From the NCBI GenBank assembly GCA_041742255.1, contig JBGSIZ010000311.1, forward strand, positions 1-11,619: a DNA stretch of 11,619 nt. Direction: 5' to 3'. The translations under genes were made by a program, and so were the position numbers. Each line of letters opens with the position of its first letter. Positions within the stretch are counted from its first letter, which is position 1. A model generated the notes under the pieces. It saw only the letters and a program-made list of their open reading frames with translations, was not told the DNA's origin and did not search any database. Shown here one piece after another: positions 1 through 6,787 of the stretch. This stretch comes from JBGSIZ01 sp041742255. GTDB taxonomy: Bacteria; Pseudomonadota; Alphaproteobacteria; Rhodobacterales; Rhodobacteraceae.

Positions 1-318
1 CCCGTCGCGCCAACCGTTCCGGCCGCACAGGCCACAACCGCCGCTGCCACGCCGCCCACCCCTGTCCCCGCGACATCGTCCACCCTGTCCAAACCCTTCA
101 TTCAGATCGGGATTTTCAGTGTGGAGGATAACGCCAACCGCACCGCCGACATGATGCGCACCAACGGCATCGTGCCCACCGTGCAGCAACAATCAAGCCA
201 AGGCCGGACATTCTGGCGGGTCATCGTCGGCCCGGCCACATCCGAGGCCGAACGGGCGGACCTTCTGGCGCGGGTCAAGGCGCAAGGCTTCGCCGACGCC
301 TATTTCGTCTCCAACTGA
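1..318 (+). CDS. SPOR-domain envelope protein, C-terminal fragment (probably RlpA-like)
   Basis: The reading frame is open from base 1, so the N-terminus lies outside the window; 105 residues are visible. The first 30 or so are an Ala/Pro/Thr-rich low-complexity linker. From about residue 31 a SPOR domain follows: the KPFIQIGIFS opening strand, a helix starting VEDNANRTADMM, the FWRVIVGP strand and the closing ADAYFVSN. SPOR domains bind denuded glycan strands at the division septum. The linker-plus-SPOR layout, directly upstream of a D,D-carboxypeptidase gene, fits the RlpA family (septal lytic transglycosylase or lipoprotein), but the double-psi barrel that would prove it is off the left edge. 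The TGA stop overlaps the next ATG by one base (TGATG), so the two genes are probably translated from one message. The SPOR call is firm; the RlpA assignment is inference. Confidence 0.8.
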   Translation, partial: PVAPTVPAAQATTAAATPPTPVPATSSTLSKPFIQIGIFSVEDNANRTADMMRTNGIVPTVQQQSSQGRTFWRVIVGPATSEAERADLLARVKAQGFADAYFVSN

Positions 319-1559
319 TGTTCAAAAGGACGACGCCTGCCATGATCCTGCGCACCCTCTTCTCCCGCTGCCTGTCCGGGGCGCTTATTATTCTCGCCAT
401 GACCGCCAGCGCGACGCCCATCCTCGCCCAAGGTCTCGAAACGCAGGCAACAGCGGCCTATGTTCTGGACCAAAGCACGGGCACGGTGCTGATGGCCAAA
501 AACGCAGATACGGCCTTGCCACCCGCCTCCATGTCCAAACTCATGACGCTTTATATGGCGTTCGAGGCAGTGGCGAACGGCACGCTCGACATCAACGAAA
601 CGCTCACCGTGTCACAGCACGCGATGGATTACGGCGGCAGCAGCATGTTCCTGCGGGCGGGCGAGGCGGTCCGGGTCGAAGACCTCATTCGCGGCGTGGT
701 CGTTCTGTCGGGCAACGACGCCAGCACGGTTCTGGCCGAAGCCATGTCGCCGGATGGAACCGAGGCAGGCTTTGCCCGGCTCATGACCGACCGTGCGCGG
801 GCGTTGGGCATGACCAACTCAACCTTTGTAAACGCCAACGGCTGGCCTGCGGGAGGTCACGCCATGTCGATGCGGGATCTGGGTATCCTCGCGGACCACA
901 TCATCCGGGACTATCCGACTTTCTATGCGATCTTTTCGGAACAGGAATTCCTCTTTGACGGGCGGGTGCCTGCCAACACGCAAAACCGCAATCCGATCCT
1001 TGGCATGGGGATCGGGGCGGACGGCCTGAAAACCGGGCACACGACCGAGGCGGGCTATGGCCTTGTCGGCTCTGCCAAACAGGGCGACCGGCGGATCATC
1101 TTTGTGGTGACAGGGCTCGACAGTGCGCAGGCGCGAGCCGAGGAAAGCCAGAAAATCATCACTTGGGCCTTCCGGCAGTTCGCGCTGCGGGACGTGGTCA
1201 AAACCGGCACTCAACTGGCCACCGCCGATGTCTGGATGGGGGCCGACACCAGCGTCGGGTTGACCGTGGCGCAAGACGTGTCGCTTCTGGTGCCCGCCCT
1301 TCTGGCGAACGCCGTGCAGGCCAATGTCGAATTTTCCGGCCCAGTCGAGGCCCCGATCACTGCCGGTCAAACACTCGGTGAACTGGTGATACAGTTTGAC
1401 GGCCTGCCCGAAACGCGGGTGCCGCTGGTGGCGGACCGGGACATTGCGCGGGGCGGGTTCGGGGTCCGGATGCGGACTGCCGTGCAGGTTCTCAAGGACA
1501 AATTCGGGGGCGCACCGGATACGGACGCCACAATCGGCGCCGTTGATGGAAATGCCTGA
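318..1559 (+). CDS. dacC: D-alanyl-D-alanine carboxypeptidase (DacC/PBP5 family)
   Basis: Serine D,D-carboxypeptidase (peptidase S11, low-molecular-weight PBP) that removes the terminal D-Ala from peptidoglycan pentapeptides in the periplasm and so limits cross-linking. All three active-site motifs are present: S71-M-S-K74 (SxxK, nucleophile Ser71), S131-G-N133 (SxN) and K238-T-G240 (KTG). A Sec signal peptide spans about residues 9-37, with likely cleavage after ILA. Residues from about 290 to the end match the PBP5 C-terminal beta domain and end in a short basic amphipathic stretch that could touch the membrane. At 413 residues it is of normal length. ATG 318 overlaps the SPOR gene stop, but Met9 (ATG 342) has a better ribosome site (AAGGA at 326-330) and gives a more usual signal peptide, so 342 may be the true start. 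The symbol follows family usage; dacA or dacF would describe the same family. Confidence 0.93.
   Translation: MFKRTTPAMILRTLFSRCLSGALIILAMTASATPILAQGLETQATAAYVLDQSTGTVLMAKNADTALPPASMSKLMTLYMAFEAVANGTLDINETLTVSQHAMDYGGSSMFLRAGEAVRVEDLIRGVVVLSGNDASTVLAEAMSPDGTEAGFARLMTDRARALGMTNSTFVNANGWPAGGHAMSMRDLGILADHIIRDYPTFYAIFSEQEFLFDGRVPANTQNRNPILGMGIGADGLKTGHTTEAGYGLVGSAKQGDRRIIFVVTGLDSAQARAEESQKIITWAFRQFALRDVVKTGTQLATADVWMGADTSVGLTVAQDVSLLVPALLANAVQANVEFSGPVEAPITAGQTLGELVIQFDGLPETRVPLVADRDIARGGFGVRMRTAVQVLKDKFGGAPDTDATIGAVDGNA
326..330 (+). promoter_or_regulatory. candidate ribosome binding site favouring the dacC start at 342
   Basis: AAGGA lies 11 bases before the ATG at 342 and inside the first codons of the longer dacC reading from 318. 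No comparable site precedes 318. It is the only sequence clue that the protein may begin at Met9; the spacing is slightly long, so the choice stays open. Confidence 0.35.
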
Positions 1560-2190
1560 CACCGCGCGCGCGCCGGGCCTCTTCCTCACGTTCGAGGGGA
1601 TCGACGGCTCCGGCAAGTCCACCCAGGCGCGGCTCCTCGCCGATCATCTGCGGCGCACGGGCGACGTGGTTCTGACCCGCGAACCGGGCGGCAGCCCCGG
1701 TGCCGAAGAAATCCGCACGCTTCTCCTCACCGGGGACCCGGACCGCTGGTCGGCGGAAACGGAAATCCTGTTGTTCACCGCCGCGCGGCGGGACCATTTG
1801 GAAAAAACCATCCTGCCTGCGCTGGCGGCTGGCAAAACGGTCATCTCGGACCGCTTCGCCGACAGCACGCGGATATACCAAGGGGCGACGCGCGGCGATC
1901 TGCGGGCCACCGTGGACCGTCTGCACAGCCTGATGATCGGGCGGGAACCGGACCTGACCTTCGTCATCGACATGGACCCGGGCGCGGCGCTCTCGCGCGG
2001 CTTGGCGCGCAAATCGGGCGAAGACCGGTTCGAGGATTTCGGCCTCGGGTTTCAGGAAACGCTGCGGCACGGGTTTCTGGCGCTTGCTGCGGCCAACCCG
2101 GACCGCTGCGTGCTGATCGACGGCAACCGGGCACCTTTGGACGTGGCAGCAGACGTTCACGCCCACCTTGCGGCGCGCCGCGTGCCATGA
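1546..2190 (+). CDS. tmk: thymidylate kinase
   Basis: dTMP kinase phosphorylates dTMP to dTDP with ATP, an essential cytoplasmic step in dTTP synthesis. From this start the protein has 214 residues, normal for the family. The P-loop sits at about 16-27 (FEGIDGSGKSTQ, with Lys24), followed by TREPGG at 44-49, the DRF motif at 102-104 (SDRFADST) and a LID segment reading LARKSGEDRFED. The P-loop lacks the extra basic residue of type I enzymes, while the LID carries Arg and Lys, which suits the bacterial type II pattern. The frame is open upstream to 1396, but the P-loop position rules out that long start. ATG 1546 (14-base overlap with dacC) and ATG 1552 (8-base overlap) are both possible; neither has a clear Shine-Dalgarno sequence, which fits translational coupling to dacC. 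The stop overlaps holB as ATGA. Confidence 0.95.
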   Translation: MEMPDTARAPGLFLTFEGIDGSGKSTQARLLADHLRRTGDVVLTREPGGSPGAEEIRTLLLTGDPDRWSAETEILLFTAARRDHLEKTILPALAAGKTVISDRFADSTRIYQGATRGDLRATVDRLHSLMIGREPDLTFVIDMDPGAALSRGLARKSGEDRFEDFGLGFQETLRHGFLALAAANPDRCVLIDGNRAPLDVAADVHAHLAARRVP

Positions 2191-3320
2191 CCGACAGCGA
2201 CCTCCCCGACCCCGACCGTATCCCGGGGGCACCACACCCCCGCGAAACCGCGCATCTGTATGGCCAAGACGGGGCGCAGGCGGAATTTTTACAGGCCTAC
2301 ACCTCCGGGCGGCTCCATTCGGGCTGGCTGGTGACGGGGCCGCGCGGGGTGGGCAAGGCGACGCTGGCATGGAAACTGGCGACATTCCTTCTGGCAGAAC
2401 CCGCTGACGACGGCGGATTGTTCGGGGCACCACCGCCACCAACCTCGCTCGATATTTCGCGGGACCACCCCGACGCGCGGCTGGTGCAGGCGGGATCGCA
2501 CCCGCGCCTGCACCGTCTCGTGCGCGGCGAAGGCGGCGTAAACGAAGACAGCGGCAAACTCAGCCAGACCATATCGGTGGGCCGGGTGCGGCGGCTCAAG
2601 GGGTTCTTTCACCTATCGGCGGCGGACGGCGGGCGGCGGGTCGTGATCGTGGACAGCGTGGATGAAATGGCAGCAGGGGCAGCCAACGCGCTCTTGAAAG
2701 AACTCGAAGAACCGCCCGCCAAAACCACGCTTTTCCTGATTTCGAACCGGCCTTCGGGGTTGTTACCCACGATCCGGTCGCGGTGCCGGGAACTGCGATG
2801 CGGACCCTTGGGGGCACAGAACCTCGGGCGGGCACTGGAACAGGCGGGGCACCCGGCAGAGGCACCCGATGCACTGGCAGCACTGGCAGGCGGATCGGTC
2901 GGGGCGGCGCTCGACCTGATGACCAATGACGGGTTGACCATCTACGCCTCCCTCATCCGGCTGTTCTCGGACCTCCCCCGGATAGACCGCCCTACGGCGC
3001 TCAAACTGGCGGACAGCTGCACGGGCAAGGCGGGGGAACAACGGTTCCCACTTGTTCTGGACCTGATCGACACCTTTCTGGCGCGGGCAGCGCGGGCGGG
3101 TCTGATGGGGGAACCCAAAACGCAAGGGGCACCGGGCGAGGCGCGGCTCTTGGCGCGTCTCTCACCCGATGACAACGCGGCGCGGGGCTGGGCCACATTG
3201 CAACAAACCTTGTCGGCGCGGGCGCGGCACGGACGGTCGGTCAACCTTGACCCTGCCGCGCTGATCCTTGATATGGTTTTCAAGATCGAAGCCACGGCGC
3301 AAGGTGTCGCCGCAACCTGA
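2187..3320 (+). CDS. holB: DNA polymerase III subunit delta-prime (clamp loader)
   Basis: AAA+ subunit of the DNA polymerase III clamp-loader complex, which opens the beta sliding clamp and places it on primed DNA. At 377 residues it is somewhat longer than E. coli delta-prime (334). Seen in the sequence: Walker A GPRGVGKAT at 51-59, a Walker B-like strand VVIVDSVDEM at 152-161, the family hallmark NALLKELEEPP at about 167-177, a sensor 1 strand TLFLISNRP, and the S198-R199-C200 motif typical of delta-prime/DnaX proteins. No cysteine cluster lies between Walker A and Walker B, so the zinc module of E. coli delta-prime appears absent. The start forms a 4-base ATGA overlap with tmk; tmk-holB-tatD is a widespread bacterial gene order, which supports the assignment. 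The C-terminal third is the less conserved collar domain. Confidence 0.93.
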   Translation: MTDSDLPDPDRIPGAPHPRETAHLYGQDGAQAEFLQAYTSGRLHSGWLVTGPRGVGKATLAWKLATFLLAEPADDGGLFGAPPPPTSLDISRDHPDARLVQAGSHPRLHRLVRGEGGVNEDSGKLSQTISVGRVRRLKGFFHLSAADGGRRVVIVDSVDEMAAGAANALLKELEEPPAKTTLFLISNRPSGLLPTIRSRCRELRCGPLGAQNLGRALEQAGHPAEAPDALAALAGGSVGAALDLMTNDGLTIYASLIRLFSDLPRIDRPTALKLADSCTGKAGEQRFPLVLDLIDTFLARAARAGLMGEPKTQGAPGEARLLARLSPDDNAARGWATLQQTLSARARHGRSVNLDPAALILDMVFKIEATAQGVAAT

Positions 3321-3334
3321 AATGCGGTCCCGCC

Positions 3335-4132
3335 ATGACTCTGCCCCCCCTCGTAGACAGCCATTGCCACCTCGATTTCCCGGATTTCGACGGGGAACAG
3401 GCGGCGTTGATCGACCGGGCACAGGCGGCAGGGGTGTCGCGGATGGTCACCATCTGCACCCGGCTCAAACACGAACCGCGCGTCCGGGCCTTGGCAGAAA
3501 CCTATCCGGGGGTGTTCTACGCGGCAGGCACGCACCCGATGTCGGCGGCCGAGGAACCGATGGCGACGGTGGATGACCTGATCACCATCGCGCAGCATCC
3601 CAAAATGGTGGGGATCGGGGAAACCGGGCTGGATTACCACTACACCGCCGACAGTGCAGAGGTGCAAAAACAAAGCCTGCGGGTGCATATCACGGCGGCA
3701 CAGGAAACGGGCCTGCCGCTCATCATCCACGCGCGGGCGGCGGATGATGACATGGCGGCGATCCTCACGGAACATTACACATCGCGGCCCTACACCTGCG
3801 TCATGCACTGCTTTTCCTCGTCGCCAGCCTTGGCACGGGCGGCGCTGGACCTTGGGTTTTACCTCTCGATGTCGGGGATCACGACATTCCCCAAAAGCCA
3901 GGACCTGCGGGACATCTTCGCAGCGGCGCCGCTGGACCGGATCCTGATCGAGACCGACAGCCCCTATCTGGCGCCCCTGCCCCACCGGGGCAAACGGAAC
4001 GAACCGGCCTATGTGGCGCATACGGCGGCGCGGGCGGCGGACACCTTTGGGCTGTCGCTGACGGATTTCGCGGCGCAGACCACGGCCAATTTCGACCACC
4101 TGTTCACCAAGGCAGCAGGGTGGCAGGCATGA
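3335..4132 (+). CDS. tatD: TatD-family metal-dependent hydrolase / DNase
   Basis: Amidohydrolase-fold protein of the TatD family; characterised members are metal-dependent 3'-5' exonucleases acting in DNA repair and DNA turnover. All metal ligands are visible in the 265 residues: H10-x-H12 in the opening DSHCHLD, Glu96 in IGETGLDYH, His132 in LIIHAR, His158 in VMHCFS and Asp208 in IETDSPYL. ATG 3335 lies 14 bases after the holB stop. An ATG at 3322 is out of frame, and the opening motif begins at residue 8, so 3335 is well placed although no strong Shine-Dalgarno is seen. The stop overlaps the next gene as ATGA. The family is often named by homology only; YcfH/YabD-type paralogues sit in this same holB neighbourhood, so the exact substrate is not settled and the symbol is loose. 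Confidence 0.92.
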   Translation: MTLPPLVDSHCHLDFPDFDGEQAALIDRAQAAGVSRMVTICTRLKHEPRVRALAETYPGVFYAAGTHPMSAAEEPMATVDDLITIAQHPKMVGIGETGLDYHYTADSAEVQKQSLRVHITAAQETGLPLIIHARAADDDMAAILTEHYTSRPYTCVMHCFSSSPALARAALDLGFYLSMSGITTFPKSQDLRDIFAAAPLDRILIETDSPYLAPLPHRGKRNEPAYVAHTAARAADTFGLSLTDFAAQTTANFDHLFTKAAGWQA

Positions 4133-4929
4133 CAGACAGTTTCACCTTCACCATCCTTGGCTGTGGATCGTCGGGGGGGGTGCCCCGGATTGGGGGGGAT
4201 TGGGGGGACTGTGACCCGTCAAACCCACGCAACGCCCGGACACGCTGTTCGGCGCTGGTGACGCGGATCGGGGCACAGGGCACCACGCGGGTGCTGATCG
4301 ACACCTCGCCAGACATGCGTGGGCAACTTCTGGCGGCAGGGGTCGGTCATCTGGACGCGGTGGTCTACACCCATTCGCACGCAGATCACGTGCATGGCAT
4401 CGACGACCTGCGGATGATCGTTTTCAACAGCCGGGAACGGCTTCAGGTCTGGGCAGACGGGGACACGTCCAACGCCCTGCTATCGCGGTTCGGCTATGCC
4501 TTTGTGCAGCCCAAGGGGTCGCCCTACCCCCCCATTCTGGACCTCAACACCATCGCGGGGCCGGTAACGATCACCGGGGCGGGCGGGGCGATCACCTTGG
4601 ACCCGTTTCAGGTCACCCACGGGTCCATCGACGCGCTGGGGTTCCGGGTGGGCGGGCTGGCGTATCTGCCGGACGTGTCGGCAATCCCGGACGACGTCTG
4701 GGGGGCGCTGGAAAACCTCGACATCTGGGTGGTGGACGCGCTGCGGCGCAAACCGCACCCCACACACGCGCATCTGCCGCAAACGCTGGCATGGATCGAC
4801 CGGGTGCGGCCCAAACGGGCGGTGCTGACCAACATGCATGTGGACCTCGACTATACGACGGTGGCGGGGGAAACGCCGGACAACGTGGACCCGGCCTATG
4901 ACGGGATGATCCTCCCGCTCACACTCTGA
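4129..4929 (+). CDS. MBL-fold metallo-hydrolase (PhnP-like phosphodiesterase)
   Basis: Metallo-beta-lactamase-fold hydrolase of 266 residues. The N-terminal ILGCGSSGGVPRIGG motif and the following CDPSNPRNARTRCSALV segment are typical of the PhnP/RNase Z-like phosphodiesterase branch. The dinuclear metal site is complete: H82-x-H84-x-D86-H87 (THSHADH), His164 in VTHGS, Asp182 in YLPDVS and His237 in NMHVDLDY. PhnP itself acts on phosphoribosyl cyclic phosphate, but no phosphonate gene is nearby, and this copy follows tatD as in many alphaproteobacteria, so a general nucleotide phosphodiesterase role is a guess. ATG 4129 makes a 4-base overlap with the tatD stop; a GTG at 4120 in the same frame is less likely. 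Codons 15-26 contain unusually long G runs. The stop overlaps the next gene by one base. Confidence 0.9.
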   Translation: MTDSFTFTILGCGSSGGVPRIGGDWGDCDPSNPRNARTRCSALVTRIGAQGTTRVLIDTSPDMRGQLLAAGVGHLDAVVYTHSHADHVHGIDDLRMIVFNSRERLQVWADGDTSNALLSRFGYAFVQPKGSPYPPILDLNTIAGPVTITGAGGAITLDPFQVTHGSIDALGFRVGGLAYLPDVSAIPDDVWGALENLDIWVVDALRRKPHPTHAHLPQTLAWIDRVRPKRAVLTNMHVDLDYTTVAGETPDNVDPAYDGMILPLTL

Positions 4930-5858
4930 TGGGGGCGCTGGTTCAGGTCATCCTGCCGGTCTTTATCGTGCTGGGGTTTGGCTATGTGGCGGTCTGGACG
5001 CGGTATTTCACCGACGACGGCATGGACCTGTTGATGAAATTCACCCAAGGGTTCGCAATCCCCTGCCTCCTGTTTCAGGCGATCGCGAACCTTGACCTTG
5101 GACAGCATTTCGATCTGACACTGCTGGGCAGCTTTTATGCGGGGGCGCTGGCAGGGTTCGCCACGGGGCTTCTTGGGGCGCGCTACCTCTTTGGACGAGG
5201 GTGGGAGGACGCAGTGGCGATCGGCTTTGTCGGGCTGTTCTCCAACTCGCTCCTCCTCGGGCTGCCGATCACGGAACGGGCCTACGGGGCGGACGCGCTG
5301 CAATCCAACTACGCAATCATCGCGATCCACGCGCCGTTTTGCTACCTCGTGGGGATCACGGCGATGGAGGTGGCGCGCAACCGGGGCGGGACGCTTGTGG
5401 CGCTGCCGGGGAAAATCGGGCGGGCCATATTTTCCAATGCGCTGGTAATCGGGATCACCCTTGGGTTCGCGGTCAACCTGACGGGGGTCGGGGTGCCAGC
5501 GGTGCTGGATGACGCGGTGGGGCTGATGGCGCGGGCGGCACTCCCGGCGGCGCTCTTTGGGCTGGGCGGGGTGCTCTATCGGTATCGGCCCGAAGGGGAC
5601 ATGCGGGCAATCCTGTTCATCGTGGCGGTGTCGCTGATCCTGCACCCGGCGGTGACCTACGGGCTGGGTCTGCGGGCGGGGCTGTCCACGGACGCGCTAC
5701 GCTCGGCAGTGGTGACGGCGGCGATGGCACCGGGGGTCAACGCCTATGTCTTCGCCAACATGTATGGCAACGCCAAACGGGTGGCGGCGTCTGCGGTATT
5801 GATTGCGACGGGGCTGTCGATCTTTACGGCATGGGGATGGCTGGCGGTCCTGCCCTGA
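4929..5858 (+). CDS. AEC-family transporter (auxin efflux carrier-like permease)
   Basis: Inner-membrane permease of the auxin efflux carrier family (PF03547-type), 309 residues, a usual length. About ten hydrophobic segments can be placed: near 3-21, 38-54, 66-88, 96-112, 127-147, 167-184, 196-216, 226-248, 258-278 and 286-308. Family-like features are Asn106 in SNSLLLGLPI, Pro206 in LPAALFGLGG and Pro268 in APGVNAYVFA, the last two lying in matching positions of the two five-helix halves. Bacterial members move small carboxylates such as malate or malonate, or are of unknown substrate; nothing here identifies the cargo. It is joined to the upstream gene by a TGATG overlap, so it is probably the last gene of the plus-strand operon, although its function has no evident link to the genes before it. 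Only 26 bases separate its stop from the convergent permease gene. Confidence 0.88.
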   Translation: MGALVQVILPVFIVLGFGYVAVWTRYFTDDGMDLLMKFTQGFAIPCLLFQAIANLDLGQHFDLTLLGSFYAGALAGFATGLLGARYLFGRGWEDAVAIGFVGLFSNSLLLGLPITERAYGADALQSNYAIIAIHAPFCYLVGITAMEVARNRGGTLVALPGKIGRAIFSNALVIGITLGFAVNLTGVGVPAVLDDAVGLMARAALPAALFGLGGVLYRYRPEGDMRAILFIVAVSLILHPAVTYGLGLRAGLSTDALRSAVVTAAMAPGVNAYVFANMYGNAKRVAASAVLIATGLSIFTAWGWLAVLP

Positions 5859-5862
5859 CGGG

Positions 5863-5906
5863 TCAGCCCAGACTCAGCCCAGTTTCATCCCGGACTCATC
5901 CCGCGC
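5863..5906. repeat. four imperfect 11-bp tandem repeats at a convergent gene junction
   Basis: Four head-to-tail 11-mers read on the plus strand: TCAGCCCAGAC (5863), TCAGCCCAGTT (5874), TCATCCCGGAC (5885) and TCATCCCGCGC (5896). Copies 1-2 resemble each other, as do copies 3-4. The array spans the short gap after the AEC gene and the last codons of the minus-strand permease; the permease TGA stop is the first three bases of copy 3. No terminator-like hairpin with a T run is seen in this junction. Confidence 0.75.
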
Positions 5907-6784
5907 AATCGTTCGGACCGGCGGCGCAGGAATTCCAGCGTCACCAACAACATCACGGACAACACAACCAATATGGTGGCGACCGCCAGAATGGTCGGGC
6001 TGATCTGTTCGCGCAAACCGATAAACATTTGCCACGGCAGGGTTTTCTGACTGGCCGACCCGACAAACAACACCACGACCACCTCGTCAAACGACGTGAT
6101 GAACGCGAACAATCCACCCGAAATAACACCGGGCAGGATCAAGGGCATCTGCACCTTGAAAAACGTGGTGACCGGATTGGCGCCCATGCTGGCGGCGGCG
6201 CGGGTCAACGACCGGTCAAACCCCACCAGCGTGGCGGTGACGGTGATGATGACAAACGGAATCCCCAGTGCGGCATGGGCCAGAACAACCCCGGCGCGGG
6301 TGCCGGTCAGGGTGATCGGGATCTCCAATTTGCCGTAGAACGGGATCGGGATGTAGGGATTGGAATAAAAGAAATACATGCCGGTGGCAGAAATGATCAA
6401 CGGCACAATCATCGGGGAAATGAGAATGGCCATGATCGTGCGGCGAAACGGAACATGCGGCTGGCTCAGACCGATGGCGGCGATGGTGCCCAAGGTAACG
6501 GAAATCAACGTGGCCAACGGGGCAATCTGCAACGAATTGCGCATCGCCAATTGCCAATCCGGACTGTCCAGAAAATCGCGGTAGTGTTTCAGGGAATAGC
6601 CCTCAGGATCAAAGGCCAGCATCTTGGGGGTAAAGGTGAAAAAGTTCTCGGCGTTGAACGACAACGGAATGATGGTCAGGATCGGGGCGATCAGGAAAAA
6701 CAGAATCAGACCCACAATCACCCGAAACGCATAAAACCAGATGCGCTGCGGCAGGGTGGCATAAACAGGTAGGGACGAAGCCAT
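5885..6784 (-). CDS. ABC transporter inner-membrane permease, PotC-like
   Basis: Second permease subunit of the importer, 299 residues, similar in layout to PotC/PotI (binding-protein-dependent transport family, BPD_transp_1). A hydrophobic segment at about 20-42 is followed by a periplasmic stretch and further segments near 86-106, 118-140, 163-186, 215-240 and 264-286. The cytoplasmic EAA-type loop that docks on the ATPase reads LTRAAASMGANP at about 193-204, followed by FFKVQMPLILPGV. A good Shine-Dalgarno GGGAGG (6792-6797) lies seven bases before the ATG and just inside the 3' end of the preceding permease gene, whose stop is three bases away. It is the last gene of the minus-strand operon. 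Its final codons lie in an 11-bp tandem repeat array, so the RGMSPG tail may be a recent, non-functional extension. Confidence 0.92.
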   Translation of the reverse strand: MASSLPVYATLPQRIWFYAFRVIVGLILFFLIAPILTIIPLSFNAENFFTFTPKMLAFDPEGYSLKHYRDFLDSPDWQLAMRNSLQIAPLATLISVTLGTIAAIGLSQPHVPFRRTIMAILISPMIVPLIISATGMYFFYSNPYIPIPFYGKLEIPITLTGTRAGVVLAHAALGIPFVIITVTATLVGFDRSLTRAAASMGANPVTTFFKVQMPLILPGVISGGLFAFITSFDEVVVVLFVGSASQKTLPWQMFIGLREQISPTILAVATILVVLSVMLLVTLEFLRRRSERLRGMSPG

Positions 6785-6787
6785 GGG

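Noticed and set aside
1492..2442. 316-residue minus-strand frame opposite tmk and holB
   Set aside because: Arg/Pro-rich translation with no motif, antisense to two genes with full catalytic motifs.
2942..4099. 385-residue minus-strand frame opposite holB and tatD
   Set aside because: Arg-rich shadow frame with no domain; the plus strand holds two well-supported genes.
5855..5866. CTGAC/GTCAG inverted repeat after the AEC gene as a terminator
   Set aside because: Only five base pairs around a two-base loop, with no T run; too weak to call.
5831..6772. 313-residue plus-strand frame opposite the PotC-like permease
   Set aside because: Overlaps the end of the AEC gene and is antisense to a clear permease; composition is that of a shadow frame.
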